Positions 1 to 7,922 of a DNA stretch of 64,000 nucleotides are shown piece by piece (the stretch's first letter is position 1; every line of letters begins with the position of its first letter). A program made the position numbers and the translations under genes. Below the pieces are notes generated by a model. The model was not told the origin of the DNA and searched no databases. It was given only the letters and a program-made list of their open reading frames with translations. Origin of the DNA: Egicoccus halophilus (GTDB lineage: Bacteria > Actinomycetota > Nitriliruptoria > Nitriliruptorales > Nitriliruptoraceae); assembly GCF_004300825.1 (NCBI RefSeq), contig NZ_CP036250.1:1550001-1614000 (forward strand). Direction: 5' to 3'.

Positions 1-460
1 CACCGATCACGGTGCCGAGGTTCCACAGCACGAAGACGGCCACGCCCGTGGCCCAGAAGCCGACGCGCGAGCGTGCCGCGTCCGGCTGCGCCACGGCCAT
101 CGCGGCGCTCTCGTCGATGACCAGCTGCGAGGCGAGCAGCCGTCGCGGACCACGGGTGTGCAACAGCGAGCTCAACCGCAGGCCGTACAGCGCGTTGCGG
201 GTGCCCAACAGCACGGCGGTCGCCGCGGACGCCAGCGGACCACCACCCGCGCCCACGACCCCGACCAGGGCGAACTGCGAGGCACCGGTGAACATCAGCA
301 GCGACAGTGCCACGGTCTGCGGCAGGCTCAGCCCGGCGGCGACCGCGATGGCACCGTAGGACAGCCCGAAGGTCCCGGTCGCCACGCCGATGCCGACCGC
401 GTCGCGCACGATCGCGCGGCGGTCGGCGGCAGGGACGGTGGACGTGGACAAGGGCACCAC
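1..460 (-). CDS. AzlC-family branched-chain amino acid exporter, large subunit (partial)
   Basis: Partial gene; it runs off the left edge, so its C-terminus and any AzlD partner are not visible. The ~150 visible residues are hydrophobic and follow the AzlC pattern: GVATGTFGLSYGAIAV, then MFTGASQFALVGVVGAGGG, a small-residue-rich membrane segment, and LVIDESAAMAVAQ. AzlC with the small subunit AzlD exports branched-chain amino acids across the plasma membrane. In-frame starts are GTG at 460 or 457 and TTG at 451; none has a clear ribosome site, so the start is uncertain. It is divergent from the proteasome-like gene that begins at 577. The family call comes from remembered motifs, not an alignment. 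Confidence 0.8.
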   Translation of the reverse strand, partial: MVPLSTSTVPAADRRAIVRDAVGIGVATGTFGLSYGAIAVAAGLSLPQTVALSLLMFTGASQFALVGVVGAGGGPLASAATAVLLGTRNALYGLRLSSLLHTRGPRRLLASQLVIDESAAMAVAQPDAARSRVGFWATGVAVFVLWNLGTVIG

Positions 461-576
461 CAGCGTTGGTCGGACGGCGGCGCACGGTATCGGTCACGGT
501 CCGACGGCCGCGCCCGTCGGGCGGCAGCGAGCCGACCGGCGGCTTGGCTGAGGACCCCGAGCGGAGGAGAGGCCAC

Positions 577-1272
577 GTGACCGTCGTACTCGCGCTGCGT
601 TGCACGGACGGGCTCGTCATCGGAGCCGACACCCAGATCACCGAGAACGACCGCGGCATGAGCTATCCGGCGCAGAAGCTGCACGCGCTGGGCTCGCACG
701 CCGCCTGGGGTGGCAGTGGCGCCCGCGGCGTGCTCAACGACCTCGCCGCCGACCTGCACGAGTCCTCGGGAACGGTGCTCGAGGCCACGGACGTCGGCCG
801 GGCACTGCAGGCACGGACCCTGCCGATCCTGCGCCACCACTACGACAACTTCATCGAGGACGTCCCGGGCGAATCGCTCGGCGCCACGCCGTCGGCCTAC
901 GTCCTGGCCGCCGGCTACACCCGCGACGAGCCCTGGATGGTGGAGATCAACCCGACCGGCCTGGTGAGCCGGTACGAGGACATCGGCTTCCACGCCATCG
1001 GCAGTGGGGCGCCCATGGCGCAGCAGGCGGGTGCCCTGCTGGCGCACTTCCGCATGGTCAAGCGTCCGGTCCGCTACGGCCTGATGGGGATCGTGCGGGT
1101 GATCGACGCCCTGACCGTCACCTCGCCGAGTGTCGGCGGCCCGATCGACGTGTGTCGCGTGACGCCTGACGGTGCGCACCACCTCGATGACGACGAGATC
1201 GCCGAGGCCCACGACGACGTCGCGCACTGGCAGCAACGCGAACAGGAGACCCTCGACGGTCTGTTCGACTGA
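577..1272 (+). CDS. Proteasome beta-subunit-like Ntn hydrolase, stand-alone
   Basis: 231-residue protein beginning M-T-V-V-L-A-L-R-C, so removal of Met would expose Thr1, the N-terminal nucleophile of proteasome beta subunits and HslV. This is followed by DGLVIGADTQIT, the usual Gly-x-Asp region, and later AYVLAAGYT and FHAIGSGAP, typical of 20S subunits. GTG at 577 is chosen because GGAGGAGAGG lies just upstream; longer in-frame extensions have no ribosome site. There is no propeptide, alpha subunit, ARC/Mpa ATPase or Pup gene nearby, so it is unlikely to be the classical PrcB. It may be a self-assembling relative of Anbu or of the predicted 20S-like peptidases. Substrates are unknown. Confidence 0.8.
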   Translation: MTVVLALRCTDGLVIGADTQITENDRGMSYPAQKLHALGSHAAWGGSGARGVLNDLAADLHESSGTVLEATDVGRALQARTLPILRHHYDNFIEDVPGESLGATPSAYVLAAGYTRDEPWMVEINPTGLVSRYEDIGFHAIGSGAPMAQQAGALLAHFRMVKRPVRYGLMGIVRVIDALTVTSPSVGGPIDVCRVTPDGAHHLDDDEIAEAHDDVAHWQQREQETLDGLFD

Positions 1273-1338
1273 GGCGTCGGAGGTCCGCCTCGACGGCCCG
1301 CTACGGTCGGCGCCCGGCGAGCGGCGAGGAGCACCGCC

Positions 1339-2490
1339 CTGGACACGCTGGAGTTGTTGGACGCGCTGGTCGGAATGGACACGACCGCCCGGCACCCGAA
1401 CCTGCACCTGCTCGGGTTCATCGAGGCGCTGCTCGACGACCACGGTGTTCCGCACGAGCGCGTGTGGAGCCCCGACGGCACCTGCGCCAACCTGATCGCC
1501 CGCATCGGCCCGGCGGTCGAGGGCGGGGTCGTGCTGTCGGGCCACACCGACTGCGTCCCGGTCGCCGGCCAGCCCTGGAGCCGGGACCCGTTCGCGATGC
1601 ATGCCGCCGACGACGGCCGTCTGTACGGCCGTGGCGTCGCGGACATGAAGGGCTTCCTCGCCGTGGTGCTGGCGGCGCTGCCGAGCATGCTGGCGGCCGA
1701 TCTGCGGCGACCGGTGATCCTCGCGTTCTCGTACGACGAGGAGGTCGGCACGGTGGGGGCGCCGAGCCTCGTCGAACGGCTCGTGGCCACTCAGCCGCGC
1801 CCCGAGTCGGTCGTCATCGGTGAGCCGACCTCGATGGAGGTGGTCACCGCCCACAAGGGCGTGCGGGCCTTCACCACGGTCGTCGACGGCCGCGACGCCC
1901 ATTCGAGCCAACCCCAGCGGGCCGCGAACGCGGTCGCGGCCGCGGCGCGCATCGCGACGTTCCTCGACGACCTCGCGATCCGGCTCGAGACGGCTGCCGC
2001 CGACGAACGCTTCGATCCGCCCCACACCACCGTCAACCTGGCCACGATCGAGGGTGGTCAGGCCATCAACATCGTGCCGCGCCGGTGCGAACTCGCCTGG
2101 GAGTACCGGCCGGTCCCCGCCGACGACTCGGAGGCGATCCTCGACGAGGTCCGCCGCTTCGCCGACCAGGAGGTGCTGCCCCGGCTGCGACGCGGCAGCG
2201 GTGACGGGCGGATCGAGTTCGTGGTCGACGCGATGGCCCGGGCGTTGGCCGACGAGGACGGCGGCCCGGCCGAGACGTTGTGCCGCGGACTGACCGGCTA
2301 CACCGGGCCGTCCCGTACGGTCGCGTTCGGCACCGACGGTGGCCACTTCCAGGCCGCGGGACTGTCCACGGTCGTCTGCGGGCCCGGATCGATCGACCAG
2401 GCCCACGTCGCCGACGAGTGGATCGAGCACGCCCAGCTGCAGGCGGCCGAGGCCTTCGTCGCCGGACTGCTCGAGCGTCTGTCGAGCTGA
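1339..2490 (+). CDS. argE: M20-family acetylornithine deacetylase-like metallopeptidase
   Basis: About 383 residues. It shows the M20 zinc-site order: GHTDCVPV near residue 70, GRGVADMKGF, SYDEEVGTVG near 135, GEPTSMEVVTAHKG, and TDGGHFQAAG near the C-terminus. This set fits ArgE-type enzymes that hydrolyse N-acetyl-L-ornithine to ornithine in arginine synthesis; related N-acyl amino acid deacylases cannot be excluded. The start is a problem: the first usual codon is TTG at 1354, but the ribosome site GAGGAG (1326-1331) sits 7 nt before an in-frame CTG at 1339, giving the family-like N-terminus DTLELLDALVGMDTT. I use CTG. Other arginine genes are not adjacent. Confidence 0.85.
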   Translation: MDTLELLDALVGMDTTARHPNLHLLGFIEALLDDHGVPHERVWSPDGTCANLIARIGPAVEGGVVLSGHTDCVPVAGQPWSRDPFAMHAADDGRLYGRGVADMKGFLAVVLAALPSMLAADLRRPVILAFSYDEEVGTVGAPSLVERLVATQPRPESVVIGEPTSMEVVTAHKGVRAFTTVVDGRDAHSSQPQRAANAVAAAARIATFLDDLAIRLETAAADERFDPPHTTVNLATIEGGQAINIVPRRCELAWEYRPVPADDSEAILDEVRRFADQEVLPRLRRGSGDGRIEFVVDAMARALADEDGGPAETLCRGLTGYTGPSRTVAFGTDGGHFQAAGLSTVVCGPGSIDQAHVADEWIEHAQLQAAEAFVAGLLERLSS

Positions 2491-2586
2491 GGCCCGCACA
2501 CGCGCGGCCGTCGGGAGCGCACCGCGTTCGCGGGTCCGTGCGACGACGTGGTTGAGTGCCGCGGGCCGCCGTCGTCAGGAGCCGCC

Positions 2587-3417
2587 GTGGACGCCGAGAC
2601 CCGGATCACCGAGCTGCTGGTCCGCGCCGACGAGATCGTCAAGGCGGCCCCCGCCCGCCGCGACGAGTCGGCCGTCATCGGTCAGGCGGGAGAGGTCCTC
2701 GAACGCGCTCGTGACCTGCTCGACGAGGTGACCGACGACGAGCGCCGCCGCGCGTTGGCCTCCCAGGTCTCGCGCCGCATCGGCGATCTGGACCGTGCGC
2801 TCGTGGCCTCGTTCGCGGGACCCTCGCCCGGCGTGCGGAGGGCACCGACCCGGGGCGTCGAGCCGGCACGGATACCGCCCAACCAGCACCTGACCGCCGG
2901 CTTCCCGGTGCTGCACGTGGGCCGGATGCCCGACACGCCCGACCAGCGCTGGACGTTGACGGTGACCGGACAGGTCGTCGAGCGTCGCCGCTGGTCGCTG
3001 GCCCAGCTGCAGGCGATGCCGACGGTCACCGACCGCAGCGACTTCCACTGCGTCACCGGATGGTCCCGCCTCGACAACGACTGGACCGGTCTGCGCGTCC
3101 GGGACGTGCTGGAGCTGGCCGGCGCACGACCGGGGGCGACGCACGCGATCGTGGCCGGGCACCCCGCCTACACCACCAACCTCGACCTCGAGGTGCTCCG
3201 CCGAGACGACGTGCTGCTGGCCTGGGCCCACGACGGTGAGCCGCTGACGCGGGAGCACGGCGGTCCGTTGCGGCTGGTCGTCCCGAGTCGGTACGGCTGG
3301 AAGAGCGTCAAGTGGGTGACCGAGATCCGTCTGCTCGACCGTGACGTCCCCGGCTACTGGGAGGAACGCGGTTACCACGACGTCGGGGACCCCTTCCTCG
3401 AGCAGCGCTTCCGCTGA
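2587..3417 (+). CDS. Molybdopterin-dependent oxidoreductase, sulfite oxidase type, with helical N-terminal extension
   Basis: 276 residues from GTG at 2587, which has AGGAG five bases upstream. Residues ~95-270 form the oxidoreductase molybdopterin-binding domain: RIPPNQHLTAGFPVLH, then HCVTGWS with Cys155 as the expected Mo ligand, YTTNLDLE, GGPLRLVVPSRYGWKSVKW and a C-terminal GYWEERGYH. This is the YuiH/NarB-like soluble group that acts on sulfoxides or related oxyanions; the substrate is unknown. No signal peptide is visible, so it is probably cytosolic. Residues 1-75 are a charged, helical segment (AETRITELLVRADEIVKAA) not part of the Mo domain. It is convergent with the flavodoxin-like gene at 3486. 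Confidence 0.85.
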   Translation: MDAETRITELLVRADEIVKAAPARRDESAVIGQAGEVLERARDLLDEVTDDERRRALASQVSRRIGDLDRALVASFAGPSPGVRRAPTRGVEPARIPPNQHLTAGFPVLHVGRMPDTPDQRWTLTVTGQVVERRRWSLAQLQAMPTVTDRSDFHCVTGWSRLDNDWTGLRVRDVLELAGARPGATHAIVAGHPAYTTNLDLEVLRRDDVLLAWAHDGEPLTREHGGPLRLVVPSRYGWKSVKWVTEIRLLDRDVPGYWEERGYHDVGDPFLEQRFR

Positions 3418-3424
3418 TCGACGG

Positions 3425-3442
3425 CGACGCCGGTCGGCGTCG
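3425..3442. terminator. Hairpin between convergent genes
   Basis: CGACGCC, loop GGTC, GGCGTCG: a 7-bp perfect stem just after the molybdoprotein stop and before the convergent flavodoxin-like gene end. No T-run follows. It may act on both strands. Confidence 0.4.
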
Positions 3443-3485
3443 AGGGTCCGAGCAGGCGGACGGGAGGTCGCGGGGCGGCGGCGGG

Positions 3486-4097
3486 TCAGCTCACCGGCGG
3501 GTACGGGTGCTGCCGCAGCAGCCGGGCGACGTGAGCCAGGTTCGCAGCCATCATCGAGGTGGTCTGCGCCACCTTCTCGGGGGTCTCGTCGAGGTCGCCG
3601 TAGTCGACCGAACCCATCGCCTCGCCGACCCAGTAGGTGGTCGCGTTGGTGGGAATGGTGAAGCCGACGTCGGACAGACCCTGGTAGAGCTGCGCGGCGA
3701 TGTTGTGGGCGCCGTCCTCGTTGCCGGTGACCACGACGCCGGCAACCTTGCCGAAGCTGACCATCCGGCCCTGGTCGTCGGTCTCGCTGATGAACGCGTC
3801 CAGGCGTTCCAGGACCCGCTTGCAGACGGAGGAGGGGTTGCCGAGCCAGACCGGGGTGCCGAGCAGGAGGATGTCGGCGGCCAGCACGCGCTCGCGCAGG
3901 GCGGGCCAGTCGTCACCGGGTCCCTGGGCCTCGGACGTGACACCCGGCAGGACGTCGTGCGCGGCGACGCGGACGACCTCGCCGGTGACGTCGTGTTCGG
4001 CGAGCGCGTCGAGCGCCTGACCGAGCAGCACGTCGGTGTTCGACGGTCCGTCGGCCTTGAGCGAGCAGTTCAGGGCGAGGCAGGTGAGTGAGGTCAT
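3486..4097 (-). CDS. Flavodoxin-family NAD(P)H-dependent FMN reductase
   Basis: 203 residues. The N-terminus LTCLALNCSLKADGPSNT is a flavodoxin-like phosphate-binding loop, followed by ADILLLGTPVWLGNPSSVCKR and VAGVVVTGNEDGAHN, the pattern of NADPH-dependent FMN reductases/iron-sulfur-flavoprotein relatives without the cysteine cluster. Likely a soluble FMN enzyme that reduces quinones or flavins. The ATG at 4097 overlaps the stop of the upstream PAP2 gene (ATGA), implying translational coupling; there is no strong ribosome site of its own. It is the last gene of a three-gene minus-strand run starting at 6081. Confidence 0.85.
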   Translation of the reverse strand: MTSLTCLALNCSLKADGPSNTDVLLGQALDALAEHDVTGEVVRVAAHDVLPGVTSEAQGPGDDWPALRERVLAADILLLGTPVWLGNPSSVCKRVLERLDAFISETDDQGRMVSFGKVAGVVVTGNEDGAHNIAAQLYQGLSDVGFTIPTNATTYWVGEAMGSVDYGDLDETPEKVAQTTSMMAANLAHVARLLRQHPYPPVS

Positions 4098-4906
4098 GTA
4101 CCGGAACCTAGGTCGCCCCGGCCGTGCCGGTCTGCGTCGACCTGCTCGTCGGTCGGGGGACCGTCGGTCGGCGGCGTTCCGGCCCATCCGTCCGTGGAGG
4201 TCGCCACGTCCGCCGCGGGCAGACGCCGCGGACGGGTCACCACGAGGGTGGTCAGCAGCCACGTCGCACCGAGCGCGTAGCCGAACAGCACGTCGCTGGC
4301 CCAGTGCACGGCCAACCACACGCGGCTGAGTCCGGTCAGTGCGGCCAGCAGGAGCGCCACGGCGATGGTGACGTGGCGCAGGTCGAGGGGACCGAGCCGC
4401 CGGGGACGGGCCCAACGCAACACCAGCCAGGCCACCAGCCCGTAGACGACCATGCCACGCACCGCGTGGCCGGAGGGGAACGACGAACTGATCGTGGTCG
4501 TCAGGGCCCCCTCGGGACGGGCACGGTCGGTGAGCAGTTTGATGGCACCGGTGACGAGCAGCGCCCCGCCGACCGCCGCGACGACCAGCCACACGAGGTC
4601 CCAACGCCGGACCCGGAGGTAGACACCCGTGCCGAGCACGGCCGTGAGTAGTGCCACCACCTCGAGGTCGGCGAGGAACGACAGCAGGCGGGCGACGGAC
4701 ACGGTCCAGGCGCGTCTGGCCGATGCGGCGGCGTCGAAGGTCGCCGCGTCCCCCGCGGGCAGGCCGTCGGACTGCAACCCGAGACCGACCCCGGTCAACG
4801 CCGCGGCGAGCACCAGGCCGGCGGCTGCGAAGCGCCACAGGGCGGCCAGCGACCAGACGGGTCGTTCGAGCACGAGCGGGCGGGCGTGTGCGGAGGAGCC
4901 GGGCAT
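4094..4906 (-). CDS. PAP2-superfamily phosphatase (membrane)
   Basis: 270 residues with about six membrane segments. The three PAP2 signature blocks are present in order: KLLTDRARP, SSFPSGHA and SRVWLAVHWASD, where the two histidines and the Asp form the phosphatase site facing the outside. The family dephosphorylates phosphatidate, undecaprenyl diphosphate or related lipids; which one cannot be told. The C-terminus is a hydrophilic, Pro/Thr/Asp-rich tail. Its ATG at 4906 lies 2 nt after the stop of the saccharopine-dehydrogenase-like gene, and its stop overlaps the next start by 4 bp, so the three genes form an operon. Confidence 0.9.
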   Translation of the reverse strand: MPGSSAHARPLVLERPVWSLAALWRFAAAGLVLAAALTGVGLGLQSDGLPAGDAATFDAAASARRAWTVSVARLLSFLADLEVVALLTAVLGTGVYLRVRRWDLVWLVVAAVGGALLVTGAIKLLTDRARPEGALTTTISSSFPSGHAVRGMVVYGLVAWLVLRWARPRRLGPLDLRHVTIAVALLLAALTGLSRVWLAVHWASDVLFGYALGATWLLTTLVVTRPRRLPAADVATSTDGWAGTPPTDGPPTDEQVDADRHGRGDLGSGT

Positions 4907-4908
4907 GT

Positions 4909-6081
4909 TCAGGCCGCGTCGTCGTCGGCAGCGGCGAGCACGTCGAAGGCCAGTCCCTGGTGCTCGAGCCGGGTGCGGTAGGGCTCCCCGAGCGCCATGG
5001 CGGGCGTCAGCGCCCCCGTGAGTTCGCCAGCATCGTCCTGCGCCAGCGACAAGGCGGCCTCGCCCAGCATCCGTGCCGTCTCGTCGTAGCCGGGATCGCC
5101 GCCGGACACGCGCGTGACGACCGTGTGGCCGCCTCCCTTCCCGACGAAGGTGACCGAGAACGAACTGCGTGCCCGCCGCTCGGCGGACGGCCCGGTGCCG
5201 GCGGCCGGCAGCAGCTTGCGTAGCAGCGTGCGCGTCGGCGGCAGCGCCGCCGCGACCCCGAACACCGAGGCACCGGCGAGGCCGGCCGCGGCGAGGGGCA
5301 GGTTCCCGACCAGCGCGTAGTGCCCGTAGCCGAACGAGCGTCCGTAGCCGGGCAGCGCCCGCGCGGAGCGCAGCACGATCGCCGGATCCACGGTCGGCAA
5401 CGGGACGCCGTACCCGTCGAGGTCGGCGGGGGCCCGGTGGGGTCGGAGCGCCAGGCCGTGGACCCGTCGTAGGGAGGGCGCACCCGGCGCCGGACGTCCA
5501 GCGTCGCCGATCCGTCGCGAGGCGATCGCGTCCAGGGCGCTGTGGGCGGTCCCACCGCTGAAGCGCGCGTCGGCCCGCACGTAGGCCCGCACGGACACTT
5601 CGGTGTCCTGGGGCAGGAGGCCGGCGGTGAACCGGGCCCCGAGGTCGTGGGGGACCGAGTCGAATCCGCAGCAGGTGACCAGCCGCACCCCGGCGTCGAG
5701 TGCGGGCTGGCCGTAGCGGTCGCGCACGAGCGCGACGAAGCCCGGCTCACCCGTGATGTCGGCGTAGTCGGTGGTCGTGTCGACACAGGCGGCCACCAAC
5801 GGCTCGCCGAGCCGGACGAAGGGTCCGGCGGTGCTGGCGACCACGGCGGTGCGTGCCGTCAACCGTCGGAGACCGTCGGTGTCGTCGAGGTCGACGACCT
5901 CGACGGCCGGCGCACGACCGGCCAGCTCGTCGGCGAGCGCTCGCAGCCGGTCGCGGGAGCGGCCGGCCACCGCCCAGCGCACGGTGGTCCCGGCGGTCCG
6001 GCGGGCCAGGTGCCCGGCGACGAGCCGGCCGGTGAAACCGGTCGCGCCGAACAGCACCAGGTCGTAGTCGCGGTCGTTCAC
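4909..6081 (-). CDS. Saccharopine dehydrogenase-like / trans-acting enoyl reductase family protein
   Basis: 390 residues. The N-terminus YDLVLFGATGFTGRLVAGHL is an NAD(P)-binding Rossmann loop, followed by WAVAGRSRDRL, STAGPFVRLGEPLVAAC, DYADITGEPGF and TCCGFDSVPHDLGA. This is the pattern of actinobacterial proteins related to Mycobacterium Rv2953, which reduce enoyl intermediates of envelope lipids; substrate not known here. Start: GTG at 6081 has GGAG six bases upstream. An in-frame ATG at 6108 sits right beside the perfect hairpin at 6110-6148 and has no ribosome site. First gene of the run that ends with the PAP2 and flavodoxin-like genes, which hints at lipid metabolism. Confidence 0.85.
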   Translation of the reverse strand: MNDRDYDLVLFGATGFTGRLVAGHLARRTAGTTVRWAVAGRSRDRLRALADELAGRAPAVEVVDLDDTDGLRRLTARTAVVASTAGPFVRLGEPLVAACVDTTTDYADITGEPGFVALVRDRYGQPALDAGVRLVTCCGFDSVPHDLGARFTAGLLPQDTEVSVRAYVRADARFSGGTAHSALDAIASRRIGDAGRPAPGAPSLRRVHGLALRPHRAPADLDGYGVPLPTVDPAIVLRSARALPGYGRSFGYGHYALVGNLPLAAAGLAGASVFGVAAALPPTRTLLRKLLPAAGTGPSAERRARSSFSVTFVGKGGGHTVVTRVSGGDPGYDETARMLGEAALSLAQDDAGELTGALTPAMALGEPYRTRLEHQGLAFDVLAAADDDAA

Positions 6082-6109
6082 ACCAGGCTCCGCAGGTCGT
6101 CGGGACATG

Positions 6110-6148
6110 CAGCGGAGACGGGCGCCGTTCTGGCGCCCGTCTCCGCTG
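6110..6148. terminator. Perfect 17-bp hairpin
   Basis: Arms CAGCGGAGACGGGCGCC (6110-6126) and its exact reverse complement (6132-6148) with a 5-nt loop. It lies between the small membrane protein gene ending at 6168 and the start of the next minus-strand gene, as expected for a terminator of the former. There is no T-run. Confidence 0.65.
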
Positions 6149-6167
6149 ACGTCGTCGCTGGGACGAG

Positions 6168-6422
6168 TCAGCCGGTCTCGCCGGCCGCGTCGTCGGTCGT
6201 GCCTGCGCCGTCGTTGGCGCAGTAGAGCTCGTCGTCGTGTTCGATGCAGTCGCGTCCCTCGACTTCCTCGACGGCCACGCCGTACCCGACGGCGCCGCCG
6301 AGGAGGAGACCGACGATCACGCCGAGCCCGACCAGGCACCAGATGAACACCTGTGTCGAGTTCGACAGGTCGTCGAACTCCCTCTTGACCCGATCGGTGT
6401 CGCTCTTGAGATCCACTGCCAT
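6168..6422 (-). CDS. Small single-pass membrane protein, unknown function
   Basis: 84 residues: a charged N-terminal helix (VDLKSDTDRVKREFDDLSN), one membrane segment around residues 27-50 (FIWCLVGLGVIVGLLLGGAVG), then an acidic tail with two cysteines and many Asp, Glu and Gly. The ATG at 6422 has AAAGG seven bases upstream. The two cysteines in the tail could form a disulfide if the C-terminus faces outside. It is not recognised as a named family. Only 38 bp separate it from the upstream 19-residue peptide gene on the same strand, so the two are probably co-transcribed. The gene is followed by a perfect 17-bp hairpin. Confidence 0.75.
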   Translation of the reverse strand: MAVDLKSDTDRVKREFDDLSNSTQVFIWCLVGLGVIVGLLLGGAVGYGVAVEEVEGRDCIEHDDELYCANDGAGTTDDAAGETG

Positions 6423-6460
6423 GTCGTTGCCTTTCCCCCGAGTCGGTTCGTGGGCGGGGT

Positions 6461-6520
6461 TCAGGCGAACAGCAGGATGAGGATGATGATGAGCAGCAGC
6501 GTTCCGAGGCCGATGTACAC
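6461..6520 (-). CDS. 19-residue hydrophobic membrane peptide
   Basis: A 20-codon frame reading MYIGLGTLLLIIILILLFA. The GTG start at 6520 has an ideal ribosome site, AGGAGG at 6531-6526, five bases upstream; a longer in-frame reading has no such site and an uncoded-looking N-terminus. The product is one membrane helix with no charged residue. Very short membrane peptides of this look are annotated in many bacteria (for example the lmo0937-like and DUF3309-like groups), usually without a known role. It lies upstream of the 84-residue membrane protein. The strong ribosome site is the main support. Confidence 0.65.
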   Translation of the reverse strand: MYIGLGTLLLIIILILLFA

Positions 6521-6843
6521 GGTGTCCTCCTGGGATTTCGTTCGGGTTGTTCGGTCGAGGTCAGGTGTAACGGCGGCGCTGCGGCACGAACAGGACGTGG
6601 AGGTGTACGAAGGGTGGGCGGAGTCTGCCGGCGGCGATCGAACGGCGGTGCCCGGACACCACCCGACGGTCAGGGGCGGGTGGCGGAGAACGGGCATCCG
6701 TACGCGGGCAGTCGACGAGCGTCCACGCCAGCAGGCTCGTCCGGATCGTCGCCGCGTGAGCGGCGAGATCGCCGCCTCGGCCGGTTACGCTCCCGCGACC
6801 TCGCCGCCCACCACGCGGGAGGCGGATCGTGGAGGAAGCGAAC
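6521..6843. other. 323-bp divergent intergenic region
   Basis: No convincing gene. It must contain the promoters for the minus-strand small membrane genes and for ilvE. For ilvE, TTACGCT at 6785-6791 is a plausible -10, preceded by a 7-bp-arm inverted repeat (6760-6775). Nothing else was recognised. Confidence 0.5.
6760..6775 (+). promoter_or_regulatory. Candidate operator upstream of ilvE
   Basis: GCGGCGA-GA-TCGCCGC, a perfect inverted repeat ten bases before the likely -10 (TACGCT, 6786-6791), so it covers the -35 zone. A repressor or activator could bind here; the binding protein is unknown. Confidence 0.3.
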
Positions 6844-7851
6844 ATGAGCGTCTCGACCACCCCGGCACCGGCGTTCGGGACCGTCATGGCGTCGAGGATG
6901 GCGTTGGCGACCACGGACGACGGCGTCTTCGGCGCGGTCGAGGTGGTCCCCACCGGCCCGGTCGAGCTCCACCCGGCGGCGCACGCCCTGCACTACGGCT
7001 CCGCGTGCTTCGAAGGGCTCAAGGCCCATCCGGGGGTGGACGGCAAGGTGCGCCTGTTCCGGCCCCAGCGGCACGCCGAGCGGCTCGGGGTCTCGGCCGA
7101 GCTGTTGTCGCTGCCGGTGCCGCCGGTCGAGCTGGTCACCGGCGCACTGCGCGAACTGGTCGCCGCCAACCTCGACGACGTCCCGCCGGCTCCGGGAGCG
7201 CTGTACCTGCGCCCGGTGCTGCTGGGGGTGGACCCCAACATCGGTGCGGCGGCGGCCCCGTCGACCGAGGCGTTGCTGTACGTGCTGGCCAGCCCGGTGG
7301 GTGACTACTTCCGTGGCGACGGCGGGTTGACGCTCGCGATCGAGACCGAGCTGCCGCGCACCACGCCGCAGTTCGGTCAGGTCAAGTGCGGCGCCAACTA
7401 CGCGATGGCGCTCGGGGTCACCCGCCGCGCCCGGGCCGAGCACGGCGCCGACCAGGTCCTGTTCGCCCCCGGCGGGGACGTGCAGGAGACCGGGGCCGCC
7501 AACTTCCTGCTGCTCGACGACCGGCGCGTGGTCACCAAGGCGTTGGACCCGTCGTTCCTCCACGGCGTGACCCGCGACTCGATCCTGACGTTGGCCCGCG
7601 ACCTGGGCTACGAGGTCGAGGAACGCGACCTGGGCATCGAGGAGGTGCTGGACTGGGCGCGCACCGGGGAGGCGGCGCTGGCCGGCACCGCCGCGGTCCT
7701 CGCCCCGGTCGGCGCGTTCGTCCACGGCGGTCGGCGTCATCCCGTCGGCGACGGCAGCATGGGTCCCAACACCGCCCGGCTGCGCGAGGCGCTGCTGGCC
7801 ATCCAGCGGGGCGAGGCAGCCGACCCCCACGACTGGACCCAGCCCGTCTGA
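6844..7851 (+). CDS. ilvE: Branched-chain amino acid aminotransferase
   Basis: 335 residues, the usual length for fold-type IV PLP aminotransferases. It shows ALHYGSACFEGLKA, LYLRPVLLG, then QVKCGANYAMAL with Lys181 as the expected Schiff-base lysine, VQETGAANFLLL, and the C-terminal GTAAVLAPVGAF. It transfers amino groups between Leu/Ile/Val and 2-oxoglutarate, the last step of branched-chain synthesis. The ATG at 6844 is preceded by GGAGGAA. It heads a plus-strand run of five genes that continues to DUF554. The AzlC-type exporter at the left edge concerns the same amino acids but is not linked. Confidence 0.93.
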   Translation: MSVSTTPAPAFGTVMASRMALATTDDGVFGAVEVVPTGPVELHPAAHALHYGSACFEGLKAHPGVDGKVRLFRPQRHAERLGVSAELLSLPVPPVELVTGALRELVAANLDDVPPAPGALYLRPVLLGVDPNIGAAAAPSTEALLYVLASPVGDYFRGDGGLTLAIETELPRTTPQFGQVKCGANYAMALGVTRRARAEHGADQVLFAPGGDVQETGAANFLLLDDRRVVTKALDPSFLHGVTRDSILTLARDLGYEVEERDLGIEEVLDWARTGEAALAGTAAVLAPVGAFVHGGRRHPVGDGSMGPNTARLREALLAIQRGEAADPHDWTQPV

Positions 7852-7922
7852 GCCCTCCCGACCCCATGGCGACCCGCGGCGACGCAGGCTCGGCGCCGCC
7901 GCCGGTGACAAGGAGCCTTCCG

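Noticed and set aside
328-2499. A 723-codon open frame on the minus strand
   Set aside because: It lies opposite the proteasome-like and ArgE-like genes, has repetitive Arg/Asp/Gly/Val content and no family motif. It is a by-product of high GC.
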